Shown here: positions 27,187 to 34,917 of the stretch, one piece after another | Layout: each line of letters begins with the position of its first letter | Numbering within the stretch: the stretch's first letter is position 1 | From: Paraglaciecola sp. L3A3 | GTDB lineage: Bacteria; Pseudomonadota; Gammaproteobacteria; Enterobacterales; Alteromonadaceae | Reading direction: 5' to 3' | DNA length: 64,000 bases | Assembly (NCBI RefSeq): GCF_009796765.1 | Contig: NZ_CP047023.1 | Span: 3,951,501-4,015,500 of the forward strand | Notes under the pieces: model-generated | Databases searched by the model: none | What the model saw: only the letters and a program-made list of their open reading frames with translations | What the model was told of the DNA's origin: nothing | Made by a program: the position numbers and the translations under genes

Positions 27187-27358
27187 AAGGCTTTTAAGGG
27201 CTTTAGAGCAGCAGAAAGCAAAAAATACAATTCACCCGACATTTAAAATGGCTGGCTTGTTAGCTCTGATTGTTAAGATTATTGAATAAGCACCGCTATT
27301 TGAGTTTATAATGGCGGTCAAATAGTTTGCGCAATTGAGCGACCCAGGTGAGTAAAAA

Positions 27359-27607
27359 ATGGCCCATAAAGTACGTTATAAGTTTAATGGTGTGGCAAAA
27401 GAAATAAGCTTTTCTTACAGCCGCTATCAAAATATGCATGAGGCAGTGGCCGATGCTGAAGGACTAGACCTAACCCAGTTTTTGCAAACTGAGCAGCAAG
27501 TAGCCTCAATCAGTAAAGACAAAGCTACCGTAAGAAATTTTAGAGATGCCGAATTTATAAAAATGGGGTTTACTGAATTATACTTCTTAAAAAATGGCCA
27601 AGAATGA
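27359..27607 (+). CDS. Small conserved-looking hypothetical protein
   Basis: 82 residues, no signal peptide or membrane segment, mixed helix and strand, starting MAHKVRYKFNG. A purine-rich CAGGTGAG precedes the ATG. Codon use looks like real coding sequence and the ORF is flanked by non-coding repeats on both sides. I do not recognise a family. Confidence 0.5.
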   Translation: MAHKVRYKFNGVAKEISFSYSRYQNMHEAVADAEGLDLTQFLQTEQQVASISKDKATVRNFRDAEFIKMGFTELYFLKNGQE

Positions 27608-27739
27608 TGATCGTTTTTGGTCATGCACTCAATAGTGTCGTGAGCAGTAGCGCTGCTGCAGTTAAGATTATAGATTATAGCCAGCATCAACAAATCGACA
27701 GGAAAGCCTTAAAAGACTAAAAGCTATTTACCACAGAGG

Positions 27740-28058
27740 GCACAGAGGCTGCGCGCACCAAGATTATTCGCTTCGCTTACAAAAGCATTCACTTCGTTCA
27801 CCGTCATCCATGACGTTTTTCACCCAACATCCCTGCTGGACGACTGACTTTTCTTCAACAGCTAAGAAAAGTAAGCAAAAGAAGCCGGCCTCCAACAAAG
27901 CTCTTATCCTATTTTTTATAAACTCAAAAGGCCGTGCTGATTTGTTCCCGACAAAACACCACTCAATTGGCTATCCATGCCAATTGTCCTATTGAGTTTT
28001 TAACAAAAAATAGCGAGCTTTGAGTCGCGATAAAATCAAAAGCATGGCTTCGCCACAA
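27740..28058 (-). repeat. Hairpin-array repeat, copy A (inverted)
   Basis: Read on the minus strand it has the same order of modules as copy B (32834-33345). Hairpins include CGTCAT/ATGACG (near 27802), CTTTTCTT/AAGAAAAG with loop CAACAGCT (near 27849), TTTG/CAAA with loop TTCCCGA (near 27941), CAATTGGC/GCCAATTG (27964-27986), and an outer stem joining 27909-27927 with 27992-28013. It ends in GCATGGCTTCGCCAC as does the start of copies B and C when inverted. Confidence 0.65.
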
Positions 28059-28100
28059 AAGATATGTATTAAGGAAATTCGATATTATACAAACGCGTCC

Positions 28101-28121
28101 TATGATGGCTGTCCAGATAAG
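28101..28121 (-). repeat. Left arm of a 21-bp inverted repeat bounding the island
   Basis: On the minus strand this reads CTTATCTGGACAGCCATC plus three more bases and is a perfect 21-bp match to 34317-34337. It lies 17 bp beyond the ietS stop codon. Confidence 0.85.
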
Positions 28122-28137
28122 TTCCTGCTGATAACTG

Positions 28138-30498
28138 TTAGCTAATTTTAGCTCTTTGTTTCACTTGCTCACGAGCTTGAAGTTTTTCAGATATTTGTTG
28201 GTACAATCTGGCCTCTTCATTTTCTCGATCCGTGATTGATATCGCTAAAGCATAACTTTCTTCATCGTTTACTTGATTCTGAGCCCAAGGCTGATCTTGT
28301 CGAGTAATAACTAAAAAAAGCTTTCTTGGTTTTCCAAATTGATTATACGTCCATGTACTCGATTGAAGTGTTCCTCTGCTTCTATCGTCTTGTGTTATAT
28401 CTCGTTTAGATCCGTCACTTTCACTAATAGAATTTATTTGTGTTTTATTTTCATTATTAAAAGCTTTGGCGACCGAATCTAATGAATCTCCGTTTACTAA
28501 ATGAAATTTCATCTTAGTCGCAAGGTACTCTAACCTAGTAGTACGAACAGATGGACTGTATGCGAGGCTGGCGGTAATTGTTCTAATCGCTTTACCTTTA
28601 CGAAAGTAATCATCGGGTATAGGAATTTCAAAAAATTGATGTTTATCATTTTCAATTTTTTCTTCAGTTATTAAAACAACATGCTCTTCAGAAGATTTGA
28701 ATAAACTATCTTCATCTACAACGCCATAACCTGCTACTCGTCGAGTATGCTCTTTATTTTCAAAAGTTGACGCTATCTCTTGTGTTACATAAGCTTGATT
28801 AGCTAATAATGCTCGAAGTAGATTCGCAGAAGCTTGAGGATAATTATTCAGTAGCCTACCAGCTAAATGAGCTATGTATGGAGCAGAAAAGCTAGTTCCA
28901 CTGAACTCGCTAAGCAAGGTATTACCTTGCGGGTTATGATTCAGTGTTACAACGCCAAGGTGTTTGGATATTTGATTCCAACTTTGTCCCTCTCTTCTTG
29001 CAGGTATAGCAAAGTTTCCACCATGAGCTAGCAAATCAGGTTTTAATGCAGACTTATTACTTTGACTACTTCTTGAAAATGGAGATATTTGTCCTTCATT
29101 CGCTACGTGCAGATCATTAATTTCACCCTGTAGCTGATATCTACGCTCTGCATAGGTCATTGTATGCTTTGCAATAGAGCCAACAGTTAAAACGTTTGCC
29201 GCTGGAGCAGGATCAATTAAAGCTGCATCCTCAGATAGCAGATAAGATGGGTAATCATCCCGCCAATTGTTAATTATGTCTGAACCATTATAGTTACCAG
29301 ATGATACAACGATTAAAATATCTAATTTTCTAGCAAGCTCATCTAAAGTAACAGCAATACCTGATATATGGTTATGCTTATAAGGCGCATTTAAGTTTCC
29401 TAAAGACAAATTATAAATGCGACAGTCATATTCATCATGGAAATAGGTGATAGCATTAACCAGAGTTGTTTCTATCGTTTTTTCATCAAATACTGGCTCG
29501 CCATGCTCATCTTGAGTTAATACTTTTCCACTCAACAGCCATAATTCACGAGTCCATTCGTTCGCCTCTATCCTTTCTTCTAAATCACCAAATAATGCCA
29601 CCCCAGCTACTGCTGTGCCGTGACCTACTGTGTCCGTAGCATCTTCACCATCAATAAAGCTTTGCGCATCACCTACAGCGCCTTGTAATAATATATGATT
29701 GGCGTTTATACCACTATCTAATATACAAATTTTGCTTGCGGCGTCAGTTAATTCATTTAATTTAGGAGGCAATACATTAACATCGATATTTAACTGAGAG
29801 AACTCAACACCAGTTCTTGGAGGTAGGTCTACCTGCCTAATATCTTTATGATTTAGAAGGCTTTCAGCTTTCTCTATATTGACAGTTACACGAAACATCA
29901 CAAGGCTATCGCGATTAACTTTATCAAGTTTTTGTATTGCTGAAGAATTTAACCACGCTTCAAAATCTACAATTAAGTTATTTCTTTCTACGCTGCCAGC
30001 ATCACCAATTGGCCATAGTTCAACATCTAATCTAAAAATTTCTTCTTTTGGGTAGCCAAATTGTTGTAATCCCCAGCTCTTTCTTTCTTCAGCACCCCAA
30101 GCATCTATTTTATCAATTGCAAATAGTAAGTTTGCATAAGTTACATGTTCGCCGTCAACCAATCTGGATAGTCGACTATTAAACTCATTTAGCTGTTGTT
30201 CATCAGCAAATGCAAGATATACGGTTTCATCTTGCTGACCAATGATCGAAATACCATGTTTAGTGATATCTTCGAAGCTCATTTTTTCAGACAGTTTGAT
30301 TTGAATAATGTTGCGAGATGCATTCCCACCAACTTGCGATGAAATGCTTTCCTGAAAAGACACTACTTGTTTTTGTAAGTTTCGACCGTGTTCTTTTGGG
30401 TTATCACATTTGATTTTTGAACCGAATCCGTTACGAGATCTTCTAGGGGTTAATGGTACTTCCTTTGAAAAAGAAAGATGAGGATATACTCCCGCCAT
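28138..30498 (-). CDS. ietS: IetS-type subtilisin-like serine protease
   Basis: 786 residues, no signal peptide, so cytosolic. The S8 catalytic triad is complete: D261 (CILDSGIN), H293 (VGHGTAVAG) and S536 (FSGTSFSAP). An N-terminal region of about 250 residues and a C-terminal beta-rich region flank the protease domain. The gene lies 24 bp downstream of an AAA ATPase gene. This ATPase plus cytosolic S8 protease pair is the ietAS organisation, first described for plasmid maintenance and later as an antiphage system. AAAGGAA before the ATG is a good ribosome-binding site. The target of proteolysis is unknown; in such pairs the ATPase is thought to restrain or direct the protease. Confidence 0.85.
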   Translation of the reverse strand: MAGVYPHLSFSKEVPLTPRRSRNGFGSKIKCDNPKEHGRNLQKQVVSFQESISSQVGGNASRNIIQIKLSEKMSFEDITKHGISIIGQQDETVYLAFADEQQLNEFNSRLSRLVDGEHVTYANLLFAIDKIDAWGAEERKSWGLQQFGYPKEEIFRLDVELWPIGDAGSVERNNLIVDFEAWLNSSAIQKLDKVNRDSLVMFRVTVNIEKAESLLNHKDIRQVDLPPRTGVEFSQLNIDVNVLPPKLNELTDAASKICILDSGINANHILLQGAVGDAQSFIDGEDATDTVGHGTAVAGVALFGDLEERIEANEWTRELWLLSGKVLTQDEHGEPVFDEKTIETTLVNAITYFHDEYDCRIYNLSLGNLNAPYKHNHISGIAVTLDELARKLDILIVVSSGNYNGSDIINNWRDDYPSYLLSEDAALIDPAPAANVLTVGSIAKHTMTYAERRYQLQGEINDLHVANEGQISPFSRSSQSNKSALKPDLLAHGGNFAIPARREGQSWNQISKHLGVVTLNHNPQGNTLLSEFSGTSFSAPYIAHLAGRLLNNYPQASANLLRALLANQAYVTQEIASTFENKEHTRRVAGYGVVDEDSLFKSSEEHVVLITEEKIENDKHQFFEIPIPDDYFRKGKAIRTITASLAYSPSVRTTRLEYLATKMKFHLVNGDSLDSVAKAFNNENKTQINSISESDGSKRDITQDDRSRGTLQSSTWTYNQFGKPRKLFLVITRQDQPWAQNQVNDEESYALAISITDRENEEARLYQQISEKLQAREQVKQRAKIS

Positions 30499-30522
30499 AT
30501 TACATTCCTTTGTTTATTAAAA

Positions 30523-31500
30523 TTAGCTAACTCTGTTTTCCAATTCAAAAGCATGCTTTAACATTTTCACAGTTAAAAACTCTTTTTGTTTTAGAATCAT
30601 CCGCTTAACAGCACGTCTGATTATACGTTCAATTATTGCCGGTGATTTGTCATCAAATATTGAATGAAGCTCAGGGCTATCCAAATCAAATTCTCTTCTT
30701 ACACCGCGTAGCTTAAGTTGTAGTAAGTTTTGGAGCTGATCTTTATTGAGTAAAGGAAATTCCACTAATTCATCAAAACGACGCCAAATGGCACTATCAA
30801 GAATCTGTTCGTGGTTAGTCGCAGCAATAATTATGCTTTTACCATCATATGAATCCATCATTTGAAGAACAGCATTTACAACTCGTCTAAGTTCACCGTG
30901 TTCAGAGCCATCATCTCGCTCTTTTCCTAATGCATCGAATTCATCAAAAAGCACAACTAGCCTGTGTTTTGTAATAAAATCAAATATCTTTCTGAGGTTC
31001 GCGGCTGTTTCTCCTAGGAATGATGACACTAAGGAATCCAACCTAACAATAGCAAGTGGGCGATTTAATTCATAAGCAATAGCTTCTGCAGAAAGTGTTT
31101 TACCACAACCAGGAGGGCCAAAAAAAAGAACTTTTTCAGCGGGCATCATGCCATAGCTTCTTAAAATATCTTCACGTCGGTACTCTTCGAGTACGTTTTC
31201 GATTACTTCTAAAGTATTTTGCGCCAAAACAAGTTCATCAATAGAGCGATTTGCTTGCTTAATATCTATTAATGCAACACCGCTTTCTTTATCACAGGGA
31301 GCTTCAGGCAAAATATTGTGTGCTGTAGCACTTGGACTGGAGCGATCACCGTATAGGATACGCTCTAGATCATTGGCTAATAAATTATGCTGCTTTTGCC
31401 TTTCTTCTTTTATTAATTGCTCTGTAGCACTTCTAAACGCAGTAGGGTCACCGGAAGCGCCGGATTGAACAAGTAATCTTAATAATTTTCCACTAGCCAT
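30523..31500 (-). CDS. ietA: IetA-type AAA ATPase
   Basis: 325 residues with one AAA domain: Walker A GPPGCGKT (128-135), Walker B LVVLFDEFD (D186, E187), sensor 1 IIIAATNHEQ and arginine-finger region DSAIWRRFDE. An N-terminal helical part of about 100 residues precedes it. AGGGGTG before the ATG is a good ribosome-binding site. It is the first gene of the ietA-ietS operon and probably forms a ring that controls the S8 protease. The island context (two toxin-antitoxin modules, repeats) fits a defence role. Confidence 0.87.
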   Translation of the reverse strand: MASGKLLRLLVQSGASGDPTAFRSATEQLIKEERQKQHNLLANDLERILYGDRSSPSATAHNILPEAPCDKESGVALIDIKQANRSIDELVLAQNTLEVIENVLEEYRREDILRSYGMMPAEKVLFFGPPGCGKTLSAEAIAYELNRPLAIVRLDSLVSSFLGETAANLRKIFDFITKHRLVVLFDEFDALGKERDDGSEHGELRRVVNAVLQMMDSYDGKSIIIAATNHEQILDSAIWRRFDELVEFPLLNKDQLQNLLQLKLRGVRREFDLDSPELHSIFDDKSPAIIERIIRRAVKRMILKQKEFLTVKMLKHAFELENRVS

Positions 31501-31872
31501 AATTCACCCCTAGTCACTTTTCCATAAATGACACTAACTAAAACATGTTATTTATCTATCTTATAACACATATATTCTATCTGATTCACGACTGATATGC
31601 ATCGTATATCAATCCCCCGAATTAACAGCAATTATCAAAACATCCATGTTAATTCATTGCAAAGCAACTCCAGACTAATGAAATCAGTTAGTTTTATTCA
31701 CTTTCGTTATTTACCTCTATTTACTCATCTCAGTATCTAACCGTTTCAGTTTTCTTTTTCTCTCGTTTATTTACTATAAATATTGTTAACCAACACATTC
31801 TGATTTCCCATATAGGGAAATTTATTGACAATATGGACTTGCGTTCCCATAATGGGAAATGGGGTTAAGGGT
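31501..31872. promoter_or_regulatory. Divergent promoter region of ietAS and higBA
   Basis: 372 bp, strongly AT-rich. The right part holds the higBA promoter and operators (31805-31858). The left part must contain the ietA promoter but shows no consensus pair that I trust. Confidence 0.5.
31805..31858 (+). promoter_or_regulatory. higBA promoter with two palindromic operators
   Basis: Operator 1 TTCCCATATAGGGAA (31805-31819) and operator 2 TTCCCATAATGGGAA (31844-31858) share TTCCCAT and GGGAA, with centres 39 bp apart. Between them TTGACA (31825-31830) and, 17 bp later, CATAAT (31848-31853) form a near-consensus sigma-70 promoter. Operator 2 covers the -10 box, the usual layout for HigA autorepression. 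Confidence 0.75.
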
Positions 31873-32172
31873 ATGAGAATAATTGCAAGGGCAAGATTAC
31901 GAAATTTCTGGTTGAATCCAAAATACTCTGATGCTGAGCAACCTTTAAAAGCTTGGTTCGACGAGGTAAAAAATGAGGTGTGGAAGTCTACGCAAGATAT
32001 TAAAAATAAATATCGTAACGCTAGCTTTATCGCCAATAACAGGGTGGTATTCAATATTCATGGCAATAAATATCGACTGATAGTTGCGGTTAGGTATGAC
32101 ATCAGCATCGTGTTTATCAAATTTATCGGCACACACAAGCAATATGACGACATAGACGCGTCTAGTATTTAG
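31873..32172 (+). CDS. higB: HigB-type mRNA interferase toxin
   Basis: 99 residues from the ATG at 31873. The upstream ATG at 31825-region frame would lie inside the promoter and is rejected. The sequence MRIIARARLRNFWLNPKY and later NNRVVFNIHGNKYRLIVAVRYD matches HigB toxins of the RelE superfamily, which cut mRNA at the ribosome. The stop overlaps the Shine-Dalgarno AGGAG of higA, ten bases before its ATG, so toxin precedes antitoxin, the typical hig order. Confidence 0.9.
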   Translation: MRIIARARLRNFWLNPKYSDAEQPLKAWFDEVKNEVWKSTQDIKNKYRNASFIANNRVVFNIHGNKYRLIVAVRYDISIVFIKFIGTHKQYDDIDASSI

Positions 32173-32182
32173 GAGTCACTTT

Positions 32183-32551
32183 ATGAACATAAAACCGATT
32201 AAAAACCAGCAAGACTATGAACTTGCTATGGTAACTATTGAAAAGCTTTGGGATGCACCACCCGGTTCAGCGGAGGCAGATGAACTAGACATATTAGCGA
32301 CATTAGTTGAGTCATACGAAAAACAACAATTTAAAATTGAAGCCCCCGACCCTGTGGCAGCCATAAAGTTTAGGATGGAGCAACAAGGCCTAAGTGACGC
32401 AGATTTGGTCCCGCTATTAGGGCAAAGAAGCCGAGTATCTGAAGTATTAAACAAAAAAAGAAAACTCAGCATTTCAATGATCCGCAACTTACACCACCAG
32501 CTGAAAATACCCTTAGAAAGCCTTATTTCTGATTATCACTTAGCAAAATAA
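32183..32551 (+). CDS. higA: HigA-type antitoxin
   Basis: 122 residues. The N-terminal 60 residues bind the toxin; the C-terminal part is an Xre-type helix-turn-helix (RMEQQGLSDADLVPLLGQRSR, then SEVLNKKRKLSISMI). It neutralises HigB and represses the operon at the palindromes at 31805-31858. Length and motif order fit the longer HigA proteins. Confidence 0.9.
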   Translation: MNIKPIKNQQDYELAMVTIEKLWDAPPGSAEADELDILATLVESYEKQQFKIEAPDPVAAIKFRMEQQGLSDADLVPLLGQRSRVSEVLNKKRKLSISMIRNLHHQLKIPLESLISDYHLAK

Positions 32552-32654
32552 CGATACAATCTAATTTTCTTAGTCGGCGTATTAAAAGAACAGGCATAAT
32601 TTTGCAAAAGTAGTGGCTCCAAAGATTGGTAAGCAGTCATTAGAAAAAAAGATA

Positions 32655-32686
32655 TGGATTCCGGCTAAAAAGCACACCGGAATGAC
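32655..32686 (+). repeat. REP-like palindrome, copy 2
   Basis: ATTCCGG, then CTAAAAAGCACA, then CCGGAAT. It is the same element as 27155-27186 in reverse orientation. Confidence 0.7.
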
Positions 32687-32833
32687 GTTTGGGAAATACG
32701 TCCGAAATAAGCATTTGCAACAGTAGTGGCAAACTTCAATGCTGTTTTTTTGCTCTCACTACAATCTAGCAACTAGCCACTGCTTTACGCTGCTTAGTCT
32801 GCCCACTCTTGCTTTATTCAGCTTTAAGTGGCG

Positions 32834-33345
32834 CAGCCATGCTTTTGATTTACCCGCGACTACAAATTCCCCATCAGATACTTGGCTTGTCGAATGTCCG
32901 AACAAGGACGTTCGGGTGAAAGCTGATTATTTAGGAGCGAAGCTCCGCCAGCTTGAGCAGCTCAACAGGAATGTTGAGATTGGGTGCCGATCATCAAGGA
33001 TGTGTGATTTATCAAGTCAAATTTTTCTTAGATTGCCGTTTCGACAAAAAAGCCAACTATTTTATGGAAAAAGAATTTGTTTGGAGCGCGGCATTTTACA
33101 AAGTACGTCCTGTACTTTGCCCTACGGGCAATCTTGCAGATGTTCAAAATGGTTCCCGACCATTTTGTCTGGTTACTCTTTCTTGGCTGTTGAAGAAAGA
33201 GTCTCTAGCTCGAAGGGATTCGAGTTAAAAACTGCATGCGACCGCCATGGATGGCGGAAGGTTGAATAACGCAGGACGCAGTTATCGAGATGCAGGTGAG
33301 CGCAGCGAATAAAATAAGCGAAGTGAACGCAGTGAACAATCTTAG
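32834..33345 (+). repeat. Hairpin-array repeat, copy B
   Basis: Starts GCAGCCATGCTTTTGATT and contains consecutive hairpins: CCGAAC/GTTCGG, CTCAACA/TGTTGAG, CAAAGTAC/GTACTTTG, GCCC/GGGC, CAAAATGG/CCATTTTG with loop TTCCCGA, CTCTTTCTT/AAGAAAGAG, CTCGAA/TTCGAG and CCGCCAT/ATGGCGG. The segment 33082-33238 is almost identical (one mismatch in 157) to 34653-34809. Confidence 0.75.
33082..33238 (+). repeat. 157-bp direct repeat, left copy
   Basis: Matches 34653-34809 with one difference (A at 33207, G at 34778), offset 1571 bp. The two copies flank the vapBC module. Confidence 0.95.
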
Positions 33346-33391
33346 TGCGCGTAGCACATAAATGGCGAAGCCATCAAAAGCGAGTTAAGGT

Positions 33392-33829
33392 CTACGGTTC
33401 TTTAGTCCCCTCTATTTCTTGTGCTGCTTTATCAAAGGTATAAATAGGTTCCACCTTTATTTTGTTTATTTGGCCATAACGCTTTGCTTTGTTGATAATT
33501 AATGCATCTGGAAAATCGGCTTGCTTGGTTTTACCTTTGACTTTTATGGGTGGTGCATTAACAAAATCTTTTAATGCACACCAAACCGCTTGAGGATCTT
33601 CAAACTGAATGTTTTTCTCTGCGAACAAGGCATGAATAACATCAACAATTTTATCTTTAGGTAACTGGTAACGCTTGCCCGTTAAGACCCATATTGTTTC
33701 GGTGATCACTACATCGGTAATTAATACTTTTTGGTTACCATTAATAAGCTTTTGTGATTTTTCTGCTTGCTCTTGGTCATCATTTATTAAATAACGAAGC
33801 AATACATTAGTATCTATAGCAATCATCAA
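33392..33829 (-). CDS. vapC: VapC-type PIN-domain toxin
   Basis: 145 residues, PIN fold. The first acidic residue is D6 in MMIAIDTNVLLRYL; further acids are in ITETIWVL and FPDALIINKA, giving the usual metal-binding cluster of this RNase family. The ATG overlaps the stop of the antitoxin gene by four bases (ATGA), so translation is coupled. VapC toxins cut tRNA or rRNA. Confidence 0.9.
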   Translation of the reverse strand: MMIAIDTNVLLRYLINDDQEQAEKSQKLINGNQKVLITDVVITETIWVLTGKRYQLPKDKIVDVIHALFAEKNIQFEDPQAVWCALKDFVNAPPIKVKGKTKQADFPDALIINKAKRYGQINKIKVEPIYTFDKAAQEIEGTKEP

Positions 33830-34041
33830 CGAACAGAACTCTGCAATGACTCTTCTTCTGTGATATCAACATTCACTGCTATACCACTTAAAATACCACT
33901 AGCTGCTCCCATTGATTTTTTAACGATAGAAATAATACCCTGTCTATCGACAAAGCTCTCAACTTCATCACCTTGGTTAATATGAGCAACAACACACTGA
34001 TCTATTGGTAGTGTAATCTGTCTTTTCGAACTAACTTTCAT
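33826..34041 (-). CDS. vapB: AbrB-type VapB antitoxin
   Basis: 71 residues. The N-terminal MKVSSKRQITLP is a SpoVT/AbrB swapped-hairpin DNA-binding motif; the C-terminal ITEEESLQSS region would bind VapC. AAAGGAA precedes the ATG. It likely represses its own operon at the CTTTAC inverted repeats at 34051-34109. Confidence 0.88.
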   Translation of the reverse strand: MKVSSKRQITLPIDQCVVAHINQGDEVESFVDRQGIISIVKKSMGAASGILSGIAVNVDITEEESLQSSVR

Positions 34042-34050
34042 ATAGAATTC

Positions 34051-34109
34051 CTTTACTTTATCGGCTTAAGTAAAGAATAACACGTCTTTACTTTTAATAA
34101 AATGTAAAG
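34051..34109 (-). promoter_or_regulatory. vapBC operator with two CTTTAC inverted repeats
   Basis: CTTTACTT (34051-34058) pairs with AAGTAAAG (34068-34075), and CTTTAC (34086-34091) pairs with GTAAAG (34104-34109). They lie directly upstream of vapB and fit autorepression by an AbrB-type antitoxin. Confidence 0.55.
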
Positions 34110-34255
34110 ATATCAAGTAAAAGTTACCACTGAGCTATCTAAAAATAGCTCCAGAAATCTATAGCCTAAAGGATAACCTACACATTCTTCGAAACCCACT
34201 TTGAGCACGGGCCAGGTCTTACATTTTGCCGCCATCATGAATCATTTAAAAACCG

Positions 34256-34285
34256 ATCCCGGCTAAAAAGCACGCAGGAATGACG
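34256..34285 (+). repeat. REP-like palindrome, copy 3 (degenerate)
   Basis: Shares GGCTAAAAAGCAC and GGAATGACG with copy 2, but the arms are mutated. Confidence 0.6.
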
Positions 34286-34313
34286 TTTAGAGAACCCTGT
34301 CTCTTGAGCACAT

Positions 34314-34471
34314 AACCTTATCTGGACAGCCATCATAAGGGTGTACTTGAGCACATAACCTTATCTGGACAGCCATCATAATAACCTTATCTGGACAGCA
34401 ACCTTATCTGGACCAACCTTATCTGGACAGCCATGACCAACCTTATCTGGACAGCCATCATAAGGGTGTAT
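34314..34471 (+). repeat. Cluster of six nested copies of a 24-bp motif
   Basis: AACCTTATCTGGAC begins at 34314, 34357, 34383, 34400, 34415 and 34439. Copies extend for 14 to 24 bases before breaking into the next copy. The first and last are followed by AAGGGTGTA. The 34317-34337 part is a perfect inverted match to 28101-28121 beside ietS. Confidence 0.85.
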
Positions 34472-34652
34472 TTATGCGCTAAGAACATACCAAGTGGCGA
34501 AGCCATGCTTTTGATTTACCCGCGACTACAAGTTCGCCGAGCAACGCAGACTAATAGAGGGGAAATGACAGGGATGTCATTTTAGCAAAGTGTATCGGGA
34601 ACACTTCTTTGCGACCTCTATTAGGCAAGTCGCGCAGGTTTTAGAACTTGGC

Positions 34653-34809
34653 TGGAGCGCGGCATTTTACAAAGTACGTCCTGTACTTTGCCCTACGGGC
34701 AATCTTGCAGATGTTCAAAATGGTTCCCGACCATTTTGTCTGGTTACTCTTTCTTGGCTGTTGAAGAAAGAGTCTCTGGCTCGAAGGGATTCGAGTTAAA
34801 AACTGCATG
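34653..34809 (+). repeat. 157-bp direct repeat, right copy
   Basis: Partner of 33082-33238 with one mismatch. It consists of five successive hairpins. Confidence 0.95.
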
Positions 34810-34851
34810 GATGCAGGTGAACGAAGTGAATGCCTTGTAAGCGAAGCGCAT

Positions 34852-34885
34852 AAAAAAGGGCGAAGCCCATGCTTCACCCTTTTTT
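34852..34885 (-). terminator. Bidirectional terminator after gcvP
   Basis: AAAAAAGGG and CCCTTTTTT arms extended by GAAGC/GCTTC with one mismatch, four-base loop. On the minus strand it lies 33 bases beyond the gcvP stop. It also forms the right end of repeat copy C. Confidence 0.8.
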
Positions 34886-34917
34886 ATCTAGAAAGTCTGC
34901 AATACCTTGCAAAAAAT

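Larger units (their letters stand above)
26671..27358. other. Repeat-rich intergenic region
   Basis: 688 bp without a credible gene. In order: a short promoter region for the GH117-like gene; a half REP-like repeat near 26852-26874; a 59-bp unit bounded by inverted GTAGGTCGT (26910-26968); a phrase ACCACAGAGGGCACAGAGG (26989-27007) that recurs at 27731; five 24-bp tandem units (27053-27170); a REP-like palindrome (27155-27186). Confidence 0.6.
27608..28137. other. Intergenic region holding hairpin-array repeat A
   Basis: 530 bp between the small gene and ietS. Nearly all of 27740-28058 is the inverted hairpin-array repeat; 28101-28121 is one arm of a 21-bp inverted repeat whose partner lies at 34317-34337. 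No convincing gene is present. Confidence 0.6.
32552..33391. other. Intergenic region holding REP-like and hairpin-array repeats
   Basis: 840 bp. It contains a REP-like palindrome (32655-32686), a left-edge-type repeat (32782-32800) and hairpin-array copy B (32834-33345). Open frames inside it are explained by the repeats and show no protein pattern. Confidence 0.6.
34496..34885 (+). repeat. Hairpin-array repeat, copy C
   Basis: Begins GCGAAGCCATGCTTTTGATT as copy B does. 34553-34622 folds into a branched structure: outer stem AATAGAGG/CCTCTATT enclosing hairpins AAATGACA/TGTCATTT and AAGTGT/ACACTT with loop TCGGGA. Then follows the 157-bp direct repeat (34653-34809) and a terminal hairpin at 34852-34885. 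Confidence 0.75.
34042..34917. other. Intergenic region with three repeat families
   Basis: 876 bp. It holds the vapBC operator, a degenerate REP-like unit (34256-34285), six partial copies of an AACCTTATCTGGAC motif (34314-34462), hairpin-array copy C (34496-34885) and the gcvP terminator. No gene is supported. Confidence 0.6.

Noticed and set aside
27810..27995. Open frame of 61 codons left of ietS
   Set aside because: Falls inside the inverted hairpin-array repeat, with no coding signature.
31825..31872. Upstream ATG as start of higB
   Set aside because: It would place coding sequence over the -35, -10 and operator 2; the ATG at 31873 gives the conserved HigB start.
32739..33269. Open frame of 176 codons and a nested one from 32953
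   Set aside because: Both lie within hairpin-array copy B, and part recurs at 34590-34799 only because the DNA is repeated.
34314..34471. Possible CRISPR or attC array
   Set aside because: Copies have unequal length and run into each other; no spacers, no integron recombination core sites.
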